From Desulfovibrio aminophilus DSM 12254 (lineage in GTDB: Bacteria; Desulfobacterota; Desulfovibrionia; Desulfovibrionales; Desulfovibrionaceae), in assembly GCF_000422565.1 (NCBI RefSeq), contig NZ_KE383876.1, forward strand, positions 1 to 33,753: DNA of 33,753 nt. The letters are read 5' to 3'. Within the stretch, counting starts at the first letter, position 1, and every line of letters begins with the position of its first letter. This document shows positions 14,400-20,995 of this stretch, one piece after another. Position numbers and translations under genes: made by a program. The notes under the pieces are model-generated. The model was not told the DNA's origin and ran no database searches. It worked only from the letters and a program-made list of their open reading frames with translations.

Positions 14400-14606
14400 A
14401 TGAACGGACGCACCACGACACGCACGGGCCCCTGGCGGAAATTCGTCGACGAGGTCTATACCCCGGAATTCGCCCACAGCGCCCAGGCCGTCCTTGGCAC
14501 GGCCATCGTCACTGCTCTCGCGGGGAGGACGTCCGATGCGCACGATTCCACCCTTCAAGAAGCCATCGACGAACGCCGCCGAGATCGGAACGGAGGTCGG
14601 TCATGA
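14400..14606 (+). CDS. Small hypothetical first early gene
   Basis: 68 residues (MNGRTTTRTGPWRKFVDEVY, then TPEFAHSAQAVLGTAIVTAL). A very strong GGGGGAGGAAAGA ribosome site precedes the ATG and it is the first frame after the presumed early promoter, the position of Cro-like or antirepressor genes. No helix-turn-helix is evident; a short hydrophobic helix (AVLGTAIVTALAG) is the main feature. Its last third overlaps an opposing gene at 14509-14757. Function unknown. Confidence 0.5.
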   Translation: MNGRTTTRTGPWRKFVDEVYTPEFAHSAQAVLGTAIVTALAGRTSDAHDSTLQEAIDERRRDRNGGRS

Positions 14607-14757
14607 TCCGCTCGGCCCTGTCGTCCGGGATCTCCTCCTCGTGGCGCTGTTTCACGAGCGGGTTTCGCTCGGCCTCCAGGACCACGCTCTCGATCTCTCC
14701 CCTCGGCAGCCCGGTCGCCTCCATGAGTATCCCGATGAAGATGTCGCGATAGGTCAT
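14509..14757 (-). CDS. Hypothetical phage protein on the opposite strand
   Basis: 82 residues from the ATG at 14755-14757 (MTYRDIFIGILMEATGLPRG, then EIESVVLEAERNPLVKQRHE), preceded by GGGGAAGTG. The sequence is well balanced, helical and charged and looks like a real protein, unlike the plus-strand alternatives over 14600-14760. It runs against the early operon and its 3' end overlaps the plus gene at 14400-14606 by about 100 bases. Family not recognised. An antisense effect on the first early gene is possible. Confidence 0.5.
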   Translation of the reverse strand: MTYRDIFIGILMEATGLPRGEIESVVLEAERNPLVKQRHEEEIPDDRAERIMTDLRSDLGGVRRWLLEGWNRAHRTSSPREQ

Positions 14758-14782
14758 CACTTCCCCAAGGTTGGTGAAAAAT

Positions 14783-15082
14783 ATGAACACGATAAACAGA
14801 AAAAAACCCACCCGTCAACAGTTGTTCCGCGCCTGGATGCTCCAGAACGGCCTGGACCTGTCCGACCTGGCCGGGCAGCTCGGCGTGACCAAGCAGCGCC
14901 TGTCCGCGCTCATGGGCCAGAAGCAGGCCTGCAAACGAATTCGCGAACGCCTGCTCCAGATCGGCATCCCGGAGGAACTCATTCCGGAGCCGGTGGTCAC
15001 CAAGCGGCAGGCCCTGGCCGAGAACCGCGCCCTGCGCGCCCGGCTGGCCGAGCTGGAGCCCGGTTCCGGCACCGCCGCCTAG
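14783..15082 (+). CDS. Helix-turn-helix regulator
   Basis: 99 residues from the ATG at 14783; a TTG four codons earlier is an alternative. QQLFRAWMLQNGLDLSDLAG, QLGVTKQRLSALMGQKQACK is a lambda-repressor-like helix-turn-helix (about 12-50), followed by a short helical tail (RQALAENRALRARLAELE) that looks like a coiled coil for dimerisation. Likely a small DNA-binding regulator of the early operon (Cro- or CII-like role). The first residues use a stretch of A-rich codons unlike the rest, which could ease translation initiation. Confidence 0.7.
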   Translation: MNTINRKKPTRQQLFRAWMLQNGLDLSDLAGQLGVTKQRLSALMGQKQACKRIRERLLQIGIPEELIPEPVVTKRQALAENRALRARLAELEPGSGTAA

Positions 15083-15143
15083 GTCGGCGATTTTTCATAA
15101 CACGGTGATGAAATTTCAGCCAAGAACATGAGGAGATGACTGT

Positions 15144-15614
15144 ATGCGCCACGCCGACCTGCTCACGCTCAACGCCAAGGACGTGCTCAACCTCATGGTG
15201 GCCCAGTCCGGCCGGACCTGGGAGGACGTGGCCGCCGTCGTGGGCTGGAGCCCCACGGTCCTCAGCCGCGTCCGCTGCGCCACGGACGACTATTTCCCCA
15301 AGCTCACGGTGCTGCCGCGCTTCTGCGTGGCCAGCAAGTCCACCATGATCCTGGACTGGGTCGAGGCCCAGGTGGACGCGGCGGCCGTGCGTCTGGACGT
15401 CGACGCCCTGGACGCCAAGGGCTTGCTGCTCTCCATGTCCGGACTCCTGGAAGGGCTGGCCTCGGCGGCCAAGGCCGCGTCCGAGGCCATCAGCGACGAC
15501 AGGATCGGCCAGAGCGAGGCCAGGGACATCATCCGCAAGCTGCGGTCCCTGTCCGCCGCCGCCGTGCGCACTATTTCCGGACTGCGGCCCATCGCCGGGA
15601 CGGTGGAGGACTAG
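15144..15614 (+). CDS. Phage regulatory protein, CII/Rha-like helical
   Basis: 156 residues with GAGGAGATGACTGT before the ATG. The N-terminal ~60 residues (DVLNLMVAQSGRTWEDVAAV, VGWSPTVLSRVR) look like the DNA-binding part of the phage CII-type regulatory family (a W-DVA--VGW----LSR pattern). The rest is a long helical domain (LLSMSGLLEGLASAAKAASE, ARDIIRKLRSLSAAAVRTIS) suited to oligomerisation. Sits second or third in the early operon where such regulators are normally found. Target unknown. Confidence 0.6.
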   Translation: MRHADLLTLNAKDVLNLMVAQSGRTWEDVAAVVGWSPTVLSRVRCATDDYFPKLTVLPRFCVASKSTMILDWVEAQVDAAAVRLDVDALDAKGLLLSMSGLLEGLASAAKAASEAISDDRIGQSEARDIIRKLRSLSAAAVRTISGLRPIAGTVED

Positions 15615-15616
15615 CC

Positions 15617-15718
15617 GTGGACGGGCCGGGCATGGTTTCCGAGGTCGTTGGGCTGGTCTTCGTGGCCCTCATGGTCACGGGCATCGTCTGGGTCGGACGC
15701 ATGATCGGGAGGAGGTAG
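15617..15718 (+). CDS. 33-residue single-helix membrane peptide
   Basis: GTG start at 15617, two bases after the preceding stop, giving MDGPGMVSEVVGLVFVALMV, TGIVWVGRMIGRR. One transmembrane helix with a basic C-terminus, so it would insert with the tail in the cytoplasm. Its stop is followed two bases later by the next gene, and its last codons supply that gene's GGGAGGAGG ribosome site, a packed arrangement that supports a real gene. Function unknown. Confidence 0.5.
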   Translation: MDGPGMVSEVVGLVFVALMVTGIVWVGRMIGRR

Positions 15719-15720
15719 TC

Positions 15721-16143
15721 ATGGGCAGAGTGAGAGGAATGTTCCTGCACGGCAAGCCGTGCCTCGTGGTGGAGATCGGGACTCCAGGCATCCGGGAGGC
15801 CTACGAGCAGCTCGTCAGGGCCGGGACCGGCGGGCCGGGGCTCATGGAGTTCATGGAGCGCGAACTGCCAGGCAGGAGCCTCCAGGGGCAGGACTTCGCC
15901 GGGATCATGGCCCGCGTGCACGAGGCCGCGGGCACCCGCACGCAGGTGGAGCTGGCCGACGCCCTGGGCGTGCGCCAATCGACCATTTCCGACGCCAAGC
16001 GCCGGGGAGGAGGCGTCCCGGCGTCCTGGATACTGACCCTGGCCCGGCGGGGCTTCAACCCCGACTGGCTGCTCACCGGCAGCGGCCCGCGCCACATCAT
16101 GCCCACGGATCAGGCCCCGGGCCAGACCCGGGCGGCGGCCTAG
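15721..16143 (+). CDS. Phage CI-repressor-type helix-turn-helix protein
   Basis: 140 residues, strong GGGAGGAGG ribosome site. Residues about 60-125 (FAGIMARVHEAAGTRTQVEL, ADALGVRQSTISDAKRRGG, FNPDWLLTGSGP) match the Phage_CI_repr domain, whose WILTLARRGFNPDWLLTG ending is diagnostic. No S24 peptidase follows, so this is not the SOS-inducible repressor at 14307. The N-terminal 55 residues (FLHGKPCLVVEIGTPGIREA) are not recognised. Probably a second transcription regulator within the early operon. Confidence 0.8.
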   Translation: MGRVRGMFLHGKPCLVVEIGTPGIREAYEQLVRAGTGGPGLMEFMERELPGRSLQGQDFAGIMARVHEAAGTRTQVELADALGVRQSTISDAKRRGGGVPASWILTLARRGFNPDWLLTGSGPRHIMPTDQAPGQTRAAA

Positions 16144-16152
16144 GAGGAGCAC

Positions 16153-17097
16153 ATGAACCTCACCCCGAACGACGCCGACATCCGCGCCCGCATGGCCGAC
16201 CTGGAAGTCCAGGTCACGCGCCACGACCGGCTCTATCACGAGGTCGGCGCGCCCGAGATCACCGACGCGGACTACGACCGCCTGCGCGTCGAGCTGGAGC
16301 GCCTGGAGGCGCTGCATCCGCATCTGGCGTCGGACCTCTCGCCCACGCGCCGCGTGGGCGGGGCCCCGGCCCGCTGGCTCTCGCACCGGAGGCTGGCCGA
16401 GCCCATGCGCTCCCTGCGCAAGGTCCGCTCCACGGTGGAGTGGGAGGAATACGCCTCCTGGGTGGCGGACCGGCTGGACCTCCCGGATTACGAGCTGGCC
16501 TGGAGCCTGGAGCCCAAGCTGGACGGCGTCGCCCTGGAGGCGGTCTACGAGGGCGGGCGGCTCGTGTCCGCCTGCACGCGCGGGGACGGCTGCCTGGGCG
16601 AGGACGTGACCCGCAACGCGCGGCTCATGCTGCCCGAGCGGCTCTCCAACGAGCGGAGGCTCGTGATCCACGGCGAGGTCGTCATTCCCTGGAACGAGTT
16701 CCAGGCCCTGAACGAGCGGCGCGCGAAGTCGTTCGACTCCCCGCGCACGGCGGTCCAGGGAGCGCTGCGCGGCAACGCGCGGGACGAGGTTCATGAGCGC
16801 GGGCTGCGCTTTCTGGCCTGGGAGAACCACACCCATGTCGAGCAGGCCCACTTCGACCGCATGAACGCCTTGAGCGTGGCCGGGATCGACGTGGTGCGGT
16901 CCAGAACGATTCGTCTCCGGAATCCCCGTGAGGTTCTGGCGGAGGCCCGGGACCACTGGGTGATGCGCTGGAGCGATCCCGAGGGCTGCAACCTGGCCTG
17001 CGACGGCATGGTGCTCAAGCTCGACTCCATGCACCATCGCCGGGCCCTGGGCTCCACCTCCACCGCGCCGCGCTGGGCAGTGGCGCTCAAGCTCTAG
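16153..17097 (+). CDS. Stand-alone NAD+-dependent DNA ligase adenylation domain
   Basis: 314 residues with AGGAGCAC upstream. Domain Ia (HDRLYHEVGAPEITDADYDR) supplies the NMN-binding residues. The nucleotidyltransferase motifs all follow: EPKLDG with lysine 122 for AMP attachment, TRGDGCLGEDVTRN, IHGEV with Glu175, DGMVLKLD with Lys289 and PRWAVALK with Lys313 as last-but-one residue. Bacterial LigA is about 670 residues; this protein ends exactly after motif V and lacks the OB fold, zinc finger, HhH and BRCT domains needed for nick binding. It should be able to form ligase-AMP but may not seal nicks alone. It sits among early replication-accessory genes. Confidence 0.88.
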   Translation: MNLTPNDADIRARMADLEVQVTRHDRLYHEVGAPEITDADYDRLRVELERLEALHPHLASDLSPTRRVGGAPARWLSHRRLAEPMRSLRKVRSTVEWEEYASWVADRLDLPDYELAWSLEPKLDGVALEAVYEGGRLVSACTRGDGCLGEDVTRNARLMLPERLSNERRLVIHGEVVIPWNEFQALNERRAKSFDSPRTAVQGALRGNARDEVHERGLRFLAWENHTHVEQAHFDRMNALSVAGIDVVRSRTIRLRNPREVLAEARDHWVMRWSDPEGCNLACDGMVLKLDSMHHRRALGSTSTAPRWAVALKL

Positions 17098-17106
17098 GAG
17101 GACGAC

Positions 17107-17412
17107 GTGGCTGGACAGAAGGATATTTCGCCGCTCGGAACCGCCCTGGGCCAGATGGACAAGGCCGTGCTGGGCTGCCTGGGCCGCGTCGCGGACCCCA
17201 GGCCCGTGGACCAGCACGCGGCCATCGACGAGGCCCTGTCCCGGGTGGAGGCCCTGCGCTCCCTGCCGGACCTGCGCGCCGGGTCCGAGGCCCGGATATT
17301 TTTCGCCGAACGGGCGCTCAAGAGGCTGCGGCTCCTGACGCCCCGCTATCCTGGCCATCCCGCCGAGAGCGCGGACCGCGAGTGCCACCGCGGCTGCTAC
17401 CTGGAGGACTGA
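17107..17412 (+). CDS. Hypothetical early phage protein
   Basis: 101 residues from a GTG at 17107 with AGGAGGACGAC before it. Helical (LGTALGQMDKAVLGCLGRVA, AIDEALSRVEALRSLPDLRA) with a C-terminal RECHRGCYLED that has two cysteines and a histidine. It follows the ligase-like gene by 9 bases and precedes the zinc-ribbon gene by 1 base, so all three are one translational unit. No family recognised. Confidence 0.6.
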   Translation: MAGQKDISPLGTALGQMDKAVLGCLGRVADPRPVDQHAAIDEALSRVEALRSLPDLRAGSEARIFFAERALKRLRLLTPRYPGHPAESADRECHRGCYLED

Positions 17413-17413
17413 C

Positions 17414-18868
17414 ATGCGGCTCTCCATCGGAACCTGCCCCTGCTGCCGACGGCCGGACATGGTCCTGTCCTCGGACGGGATTTGTTTCGTCTGCCGTGGC
17501 CTGGAGCGGGCCGGGCACGTGACGCGCGGCGACGACGGCCGCTGGACCCACGGCCCGGAGGGACGGGAGACGATCAACGGCCTGCGCCGGGATATGGGCC
17601 TTCCGCCGCTCGGCGACGCGGAGATGATCGACGAGGCCCTGGCGGACATCGAAGCCGACGGCGCCATGCCGTTGGAGACGATCGAGGAGGAGATCATGGG
17701 CAAGAGCAAGAACAAGACCACGACCAAGAAGGCCAAGGGAACCTGCCGGTTCTGCGGACGCGGCGACATGGCGCTCCCGGCGCACGGGGCCTGCGGCATG
17801 TGCTACGGCCTGATCCGGTCCAAGGAGATCGACACGGAGACCGGCGAGCTGTCCGCCGTCGCCCTGGACCGCATCGACGCGGCCCGCGTCCTGGCCGGTC
17901 TGACGCCCCTGAACGCGGTCGCGCAGAAGGATCAGATTGCCGGACAGGCGTTTAAATTCTGTGGCGGCTGGTCCGGGGACAACATCTGCGGTGATCCCGC
18001 CCCCGGAAGCGCCACCCTTGCCGCCGCGAACTTGACGTTCAGCGCCGAGCCCACGGCCGTGAGCCCGGAGGAGCGGGAGTTTCTGGCCTCCGGAGCGGGC
18101 GCGGCCGTGGAGGATCTCCGTGGATGGGAGTTGGTGGGGCACTCCGTCCTGGACCAGTTCTTTCTGGAGTGGTGCGAACGGGGAGAACAGTTCCGCGAGA
18201 ATGAGGTCGATCTCTACGAGCGGTTCATGTTCTGGTGGAAGGACATCGGATGGAATTCCTGTCCGAGCCGGGAGCGTTTCGCCGAGTGGATGCGCTACAG
18301 CGGATTCACGACCGAGAAGAAGGACGCCTGCTATTATCTCGGCCTGCGTTTGCTGGACTCCAGAAATGACGCGGCGGCGGTCGAGCAGATCGAGGCCACG
18401 CTCCGTGTCCAGAAGGCCCGGGCCGTGGCCGCCGTGCACCGGGCGCGGGCCAGGGTGGCGGAGGCCAGGGAGATGTCCCTTCTCCTGGTCCAGGACGGCG
18501 CGTTCCTCAACCTGGACGGGCAGCGGCTGCCCCTCGTGCGCCGGGCTCGCGGCTCCGAGAATCCCTATCTCCTGGTCACCAGCTCGCTGCGCGAGATGGT
18601 CCTGCCCCAGGCCCTGAACGGGATGGTCCCGGCCGAGGCCAGGAACGTGCTCGTCTACGGCCAGGCCGGGGCCGGAGTCCTGGCCCTGCTGCCCATCGCC
18701 CACGACGACAAGGACGCCCTTCCCCTGCGGACCAAGAAGGACCGGCCCTCGGGCCGCACCATCTACGCCGAGGCCATGCTGCGCGACCTGAAGCTCAAGC
18801 CCGGCCGCTACCCGGCTCGTGTCCTGGAAACCGGCATCATCGCCGTGGACCTCACGAGCGCGGCGTGA
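17414..18868 (+). CDS. Duplicated zinc-ribbon phage protein with internal restart
   Basis: 484 residues. Two similar treble-clef/ribbon units occur: CPCCRRPDMVLSSDGICFVC at 8-27 and CRFCGRGDMALPAHGACGMC about 100 residues later, each C-x2-C-x12-C-x2-C. Between them an in-frame ATG at 17696 (MGKSKNKTTTKKAKGTC) has its own GAGGAGGAG ribosome site, so a shorter 390-residue product is likely. The middle region (FRENEVDLYERFMFWWKDIG) and the C-terminal domain (RTKKDRPSGRTIYAEAMLRD, KPGRYPARVLETGIIAVDL) are not recognised. Zinc-ribbon proteins of this sort in phage early regions often bind nucleic acid, but no specific function can be assigned. Confidence 0.7.
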   Translation: MRLSIGTCPCCRRPDMVLSSDGICFVCRGLERAGHVTRGDDGRWTHGPEGRETINGLRRDMGLPPLGDAEMIDEALADIEADGAMPLETIEEEIMGKSKNKTTTKKAKGTCRFCGRGDMALPAHGACGMCYGLIRSKEIDTETGELSAVALDRIDAARVLAGLTPLNAVAQKDQIAGQAFKFCGGWSGDNICGDPAPGSATLAAANLTFSAEPTAVSPEEREFLASGAGAAVEDLRGWELVGHSVLDQFFLEWCERGEQFRENEVDLYERFMFWWKDIGWNSCPSRERFAEWMRYSGFTTEKKDACYYLGLRLLDSRNDAAAVEQIEATLRVQKARAVAAVHRARARVAEAREMSLLLVQDGAFLNLDGQRLPLVRRARGSENPYLLVTSSLREMVLPQALNGMVPAEARNVLVYGQAGAGVLALLPIAHDDKDALPLRTKKDRPSGRTIYAEAMLRDLKLKPGRYPARVLETGIIAVDLTSAA

Positions 18869-18999
18869 ACGGGCCGGTGGTCATCATCCGGCTTCCGGCC
18901 GGGGCCTGGGAAGAGTTCAAGGCCGAGGCCCTGGCCGTGTTCCGGTTGGTTCTGGCCCTGGCCGCCTGCGGCATCGGGCTGATTCTGGCGACGACGTAA
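18865..18999 (+). CDS. 44-residue membrane peptide
   Basis: GTG start overlapping the previous stop as GTGA, giving MNGPVVIIRLPAGAWEEFKA followed by EALAVFRLVLALAACGIGLI and LATT. One hydrophobic helix near the C-terminus. The overlapping start and good codon use support expression. It resembles the 33-residue peptide at 15617 only in being a tiny single-helix protein. Function unknown. Confidence 0.5.
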   Translation: MNGPVVIIRLPAGAWEEFKAEALAVFRLVLALAACGIGLILATT

Positions 19000-19017
19000 C
19001 GCTTCCGGCTCCCTGCC

Positions 19018-19085
19018 CATGCCGCGGTTGCCGTCGCGGCATGGTGGAGTCTCTTTGAAGGCCCGGGGGGATGGGCTCCCCGGGC
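19018..19085 (+). terminator. Two successive GC-rich hairpins, possible attenuator or processing site
   Basis: CATGCCGCG (19018-19026) pairs with CGCGGCATG (19035-19043) across an 8-base loop, and GCCCGGGG (19061-19068) pairs with CCCCGGGC (19078-19085) across 9 bases. They fill the only sizeable non-coding gap in the early operon between the 44-residue peptide and the next gene. Neither is followed by a T-run, so a simple intrinsic terminator is unlikely; mRNA stabilisation, pausing or Rho-linked attenuation are alternatives. Confidence 0.4.
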
Positions 19086-19121
19086 CGGGCAGGGGGCCGG
19101 AGGATCAGGAGGGAGGAGATC

Positions 19122-19436
19122 ATGTCCGTCATCACCGCCGTCAACGGGCGTCAAACGCGCATCGTGGACATGCCGGTCAGGGCCATGACCGTGGCCGAGC
19201 TGATCGAGCATCTGGGACGGTTCCCCGAATGGATGCCGGTGCGCATCACCCTGGAGCGGGACGATTTCAGCGAGACCGAACCGCTGACCAGGGAGAACCT
19301 CGTCATCGGGAACGCAGAGATGACGGACGGGCCGTTCGTCGCGATTCGGCCCTACACGCTGGAAAACGAGGATGCGCCGAACCTCTCCGGCCGCTGCACG
19401 CACGCCTATCGCTGCATGCACTTCGAGGAGGAGTAG
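19122..19436 (+). CDS. Hypothetical phage protein
   Basis: 104 residues from the ATG at 19122, chosen for the AGGAGGGAGGAGATC ribosome site; an upstream extension would cover the hairpin. MTVAELIEHLGRFPEWMPVR followed by ITLERDDFSETEPL is a pattern seen in small phage proteins of the type T-AELI--L-k-P-d-pV (regulating a value or ratio is often annotated, with no known function). The tail contains a CTHAYRCMHFEEE segment that could bind metal. Next gene follows after 4 bases. Confidence 0.55.
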   Translation: MSVITAVNGRQTRIVDMPVRAMTVAELIEHLGRFPEWMPVRITLERDDFSETEPLTRENLVIGNAEMTDGPFVAIRPYTLENEDAPNLSGRCTHAYRCMHFEEE

Positions 19437-19440
19437 GGTC

Positions 19441-20283
19441 ATGGGATTGTTCGGCAGACGCCCGAATTGCGATGAATGCAGGAGCGCCGTTGACCTGGTG
19501 CGGGCGGAGATCGACCGGCTCTACTCCGGCTTCGCCCGCTTCCCTCGCGGTGAGATCAACTATTTCCGCTGCGGGATCTGCGGCCAGGCGTGCTTCAACG
19601 TGGAGCCGGTCCTGGACGACGAGTCCGGGGAATGCTGCCCGCAATGCTTTGCCGCGGCGTGCCGTGACGAAAAAGTCTGGTCCAGCGAATGCCCGGGCAT
19701 CCCGGGTTGGTACTGGTTCAAGCGCGATGACGGCAGGGGGATGGTCATCATCCGGCTCGTGGAGAGCCTCGATGGAATGGGGGCGTGGTCCGCGACCATC
19801 CCCGGCGTCCTGGACCCCGAGACGATGCGCGGGCAGTGGTGGGGCCCCATCCCCGCCCCGGAGGAGTCGGCCATGAAGCCCAAATCGAGAACCAGCGGCA
19901 GTTCCCTGCATGGGTTGAAAAAGCAGATGCTTCAGGACGAGAACGTCCGCCTCACTGCCGAGCGCGACCGCCTCCAGGCCCAGGTGCGGGAGTTGGAGAA
20001 TTCGTTCTTCTGCCCGCACTGTAACGCAAAATTCCCGACTACCCCCGACGGTGCCATAGAGGCCCTTGAACACGAGCAGACATGCAAGCAGAGCCCGATT
20101 GTGCAAGAGCGCGACAGGCTGCGGGAGGCGCTGACTGATCTTGCTGCGGCAGAAATGGGCTACAGGATCAGGCACGACGTGCATGGGGACGGGTCGCTCC
20201 ACACGGGCAGAGCATGGGACCGCATGCGCTGGGCTGGCGACAAGGCCCGCGCCGCCCTCCAGCCCGCCGGAGGTGAATCGTGA
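19441..20283 (+). CDS. Two-part phage protein: zinc ribbon plus coiled coil, with internal start
   Basis: 280 residues. The N-terminal half has CDEC, CGICGQACF and CCPQC clusters and ends with WYWFKRDDGRGMVIIRLVES and GQWWGPIPAPEE, a common last line of small phage proteins. An in-frame ATG at 19873 (MKPKSRTSGSSLHG), preceded by GGAGGAG, starts the second half: a coiled coil (LKKQMLQDENVRLTAERDRL), a C2H2-like finger (FCPHCNAKFPTTPDGAIEAL, EHEQTC) and a C-terminal helical part. The two halves look like formerly separate genes fused by loss of a stop; a separate short product is likely. Function unknown. Confidence 0.65.
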   Translation: MGLFGRRPNCDECRSAVDLVRAEIDRLYSGFARFPRGEINYFRCGICGQACFNVEPVLDDESGECCPQCFAAACRDEKVWSSECPGIPGWYWFKRDDGRGMVIIRLVESLDGMGAWSATIPGVLDPETMRGQWWGPIPAPEESAMKPKSRTSGSSLHGLKKQMLQDENVRLTAERDRLQAQVRELENSFFCPHCNAKFPTTPDGAIEALEHEQTCKQSPIVQERDRLREALTDLAAAEMGYRIRHDVHGDGSLHTGRAWDRMRWAGDKARAALQPAGGES

Positions 20284-20348
20284 GCACGTCACGCATCGAG
20301 TGGACCGACGGCCGGACCTGGGAGCAGTTCCCGGAGGTGGGGAGATGA
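20280..20348 (+). pseudogene. Internally deleted remnant of DUF5131 (Gp37/Gp68) gene
   Basis: A 22-codon frame from a GTG overlapping the previous stop, reading MSTSRIEWTDGRTWEQFPEV then GR-stop. The first part copies the fixed start of DUF5131 phage proteins (S-IEWTDATWNP). The second part copies their far C-terminal LDGRTWDEMPE-like segment. The roughly 200 residues that normally separate them, including the radical-SAM-like core, are missing and the join is in frame. The stop overlaps the next ATG as ATGA, so the peptide may survive only as a leader for translating the ASCH gene. Confidence 0.55.
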
Positions 20349-20995
20349 TCCGCCCTATCCTTTTCTCCGGCGACATGGTTCGCGCCATCCTGGACGGCAG
20401 GAAGACCGAGACGCGGCGGCCGGTGAAGCCCTGCAAGGACGTTAATTTCGGCTGTGAGCTGTCTCCTGGTGAAATAGCCGGTGAGGTCAATCAAGGGAAC
20501 GACTACCAGAATTGCCCCTACGGCCGCCCCGGCGACCTTCTCTGGGTGAGGGAGACGTGTTGGGTGTCTGGGGCATGGAGGCCGACAAAAAACAGCGACT
20601 CGGGGCGGTTCGTTCCGCTTGGTCCTGTTGCCTATCACGCGAATCAACAGCGTCCGGATGATAAGCTGATCCTGTTCCATGAGTGGCGCGTTACCCCCTC
20701 CATCCACATGCCGCGTTGGGCCTGCCGCCTCGTGCTGGAGGTGGTGAGCGTCCGCGTTGAGTGGGTGCAGGAGATCACCGAGGAGGGGGCGAAGGCGGAA
20801 GGCGTCTTGCTCACGAACACGCTCCCCGACGGTATGGAAGGGTTGTTCCGCCCTCGCTTCGCCGGACTCTGGGACAGCATCTACGCCACCAAGGGCCTGT
20901 CCTGGAACGCCAACCCCTGGGTTTGGGTGGTCGGGTTCAAGGTGGCGGCCGTCGGGAACGAGGCAGCGCAAGCCGTGATGAGGGCCGCCGCATGA
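20345..20995 (+). CDS. ASCH-domain phage protein
   Basis: 216 residues beginning MIRPILFSGDMVRAILDGRK, TETRRPVKP, the unmistakable start of phage ASCH proteins (LF---MV-AIL-G-KT-TRR). Later blocks PYGRPGDLLWVRETCW, HMPRWACRLVLEVVSVRVEW and GLWDSIYATKGLSWNANPWV, WVVGF are also canonical. Probably an RNA- or modified-nucleotide-binding protein of the early region; true ligand unknown. Start overlaps the DUF5131 remnant stop and its stop overlaps the Dcm start as ATGA. GAGGTGGGGAG lies before the ATG. Confidence 0.9.
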   Translation: MIRPILFSGDMVRAILDGRKTETRRPVKPCKDVNFGCELSPGEIAGEVNQGNDYQNCPYGRPGDLLWVRETCWVSGAWRPTKNSDSGRFVPLGPVAYHANQQRPDDKLILFHEWRVTPSIHMPRWACRLVLEVVSVRVEWVQEITEEGAKAEGVLLTNTLPDGMEGLFRPRFAGLWDSIYATKGLSWNANPWVWVVGFKVAAVGNEAAQAVMRAAA

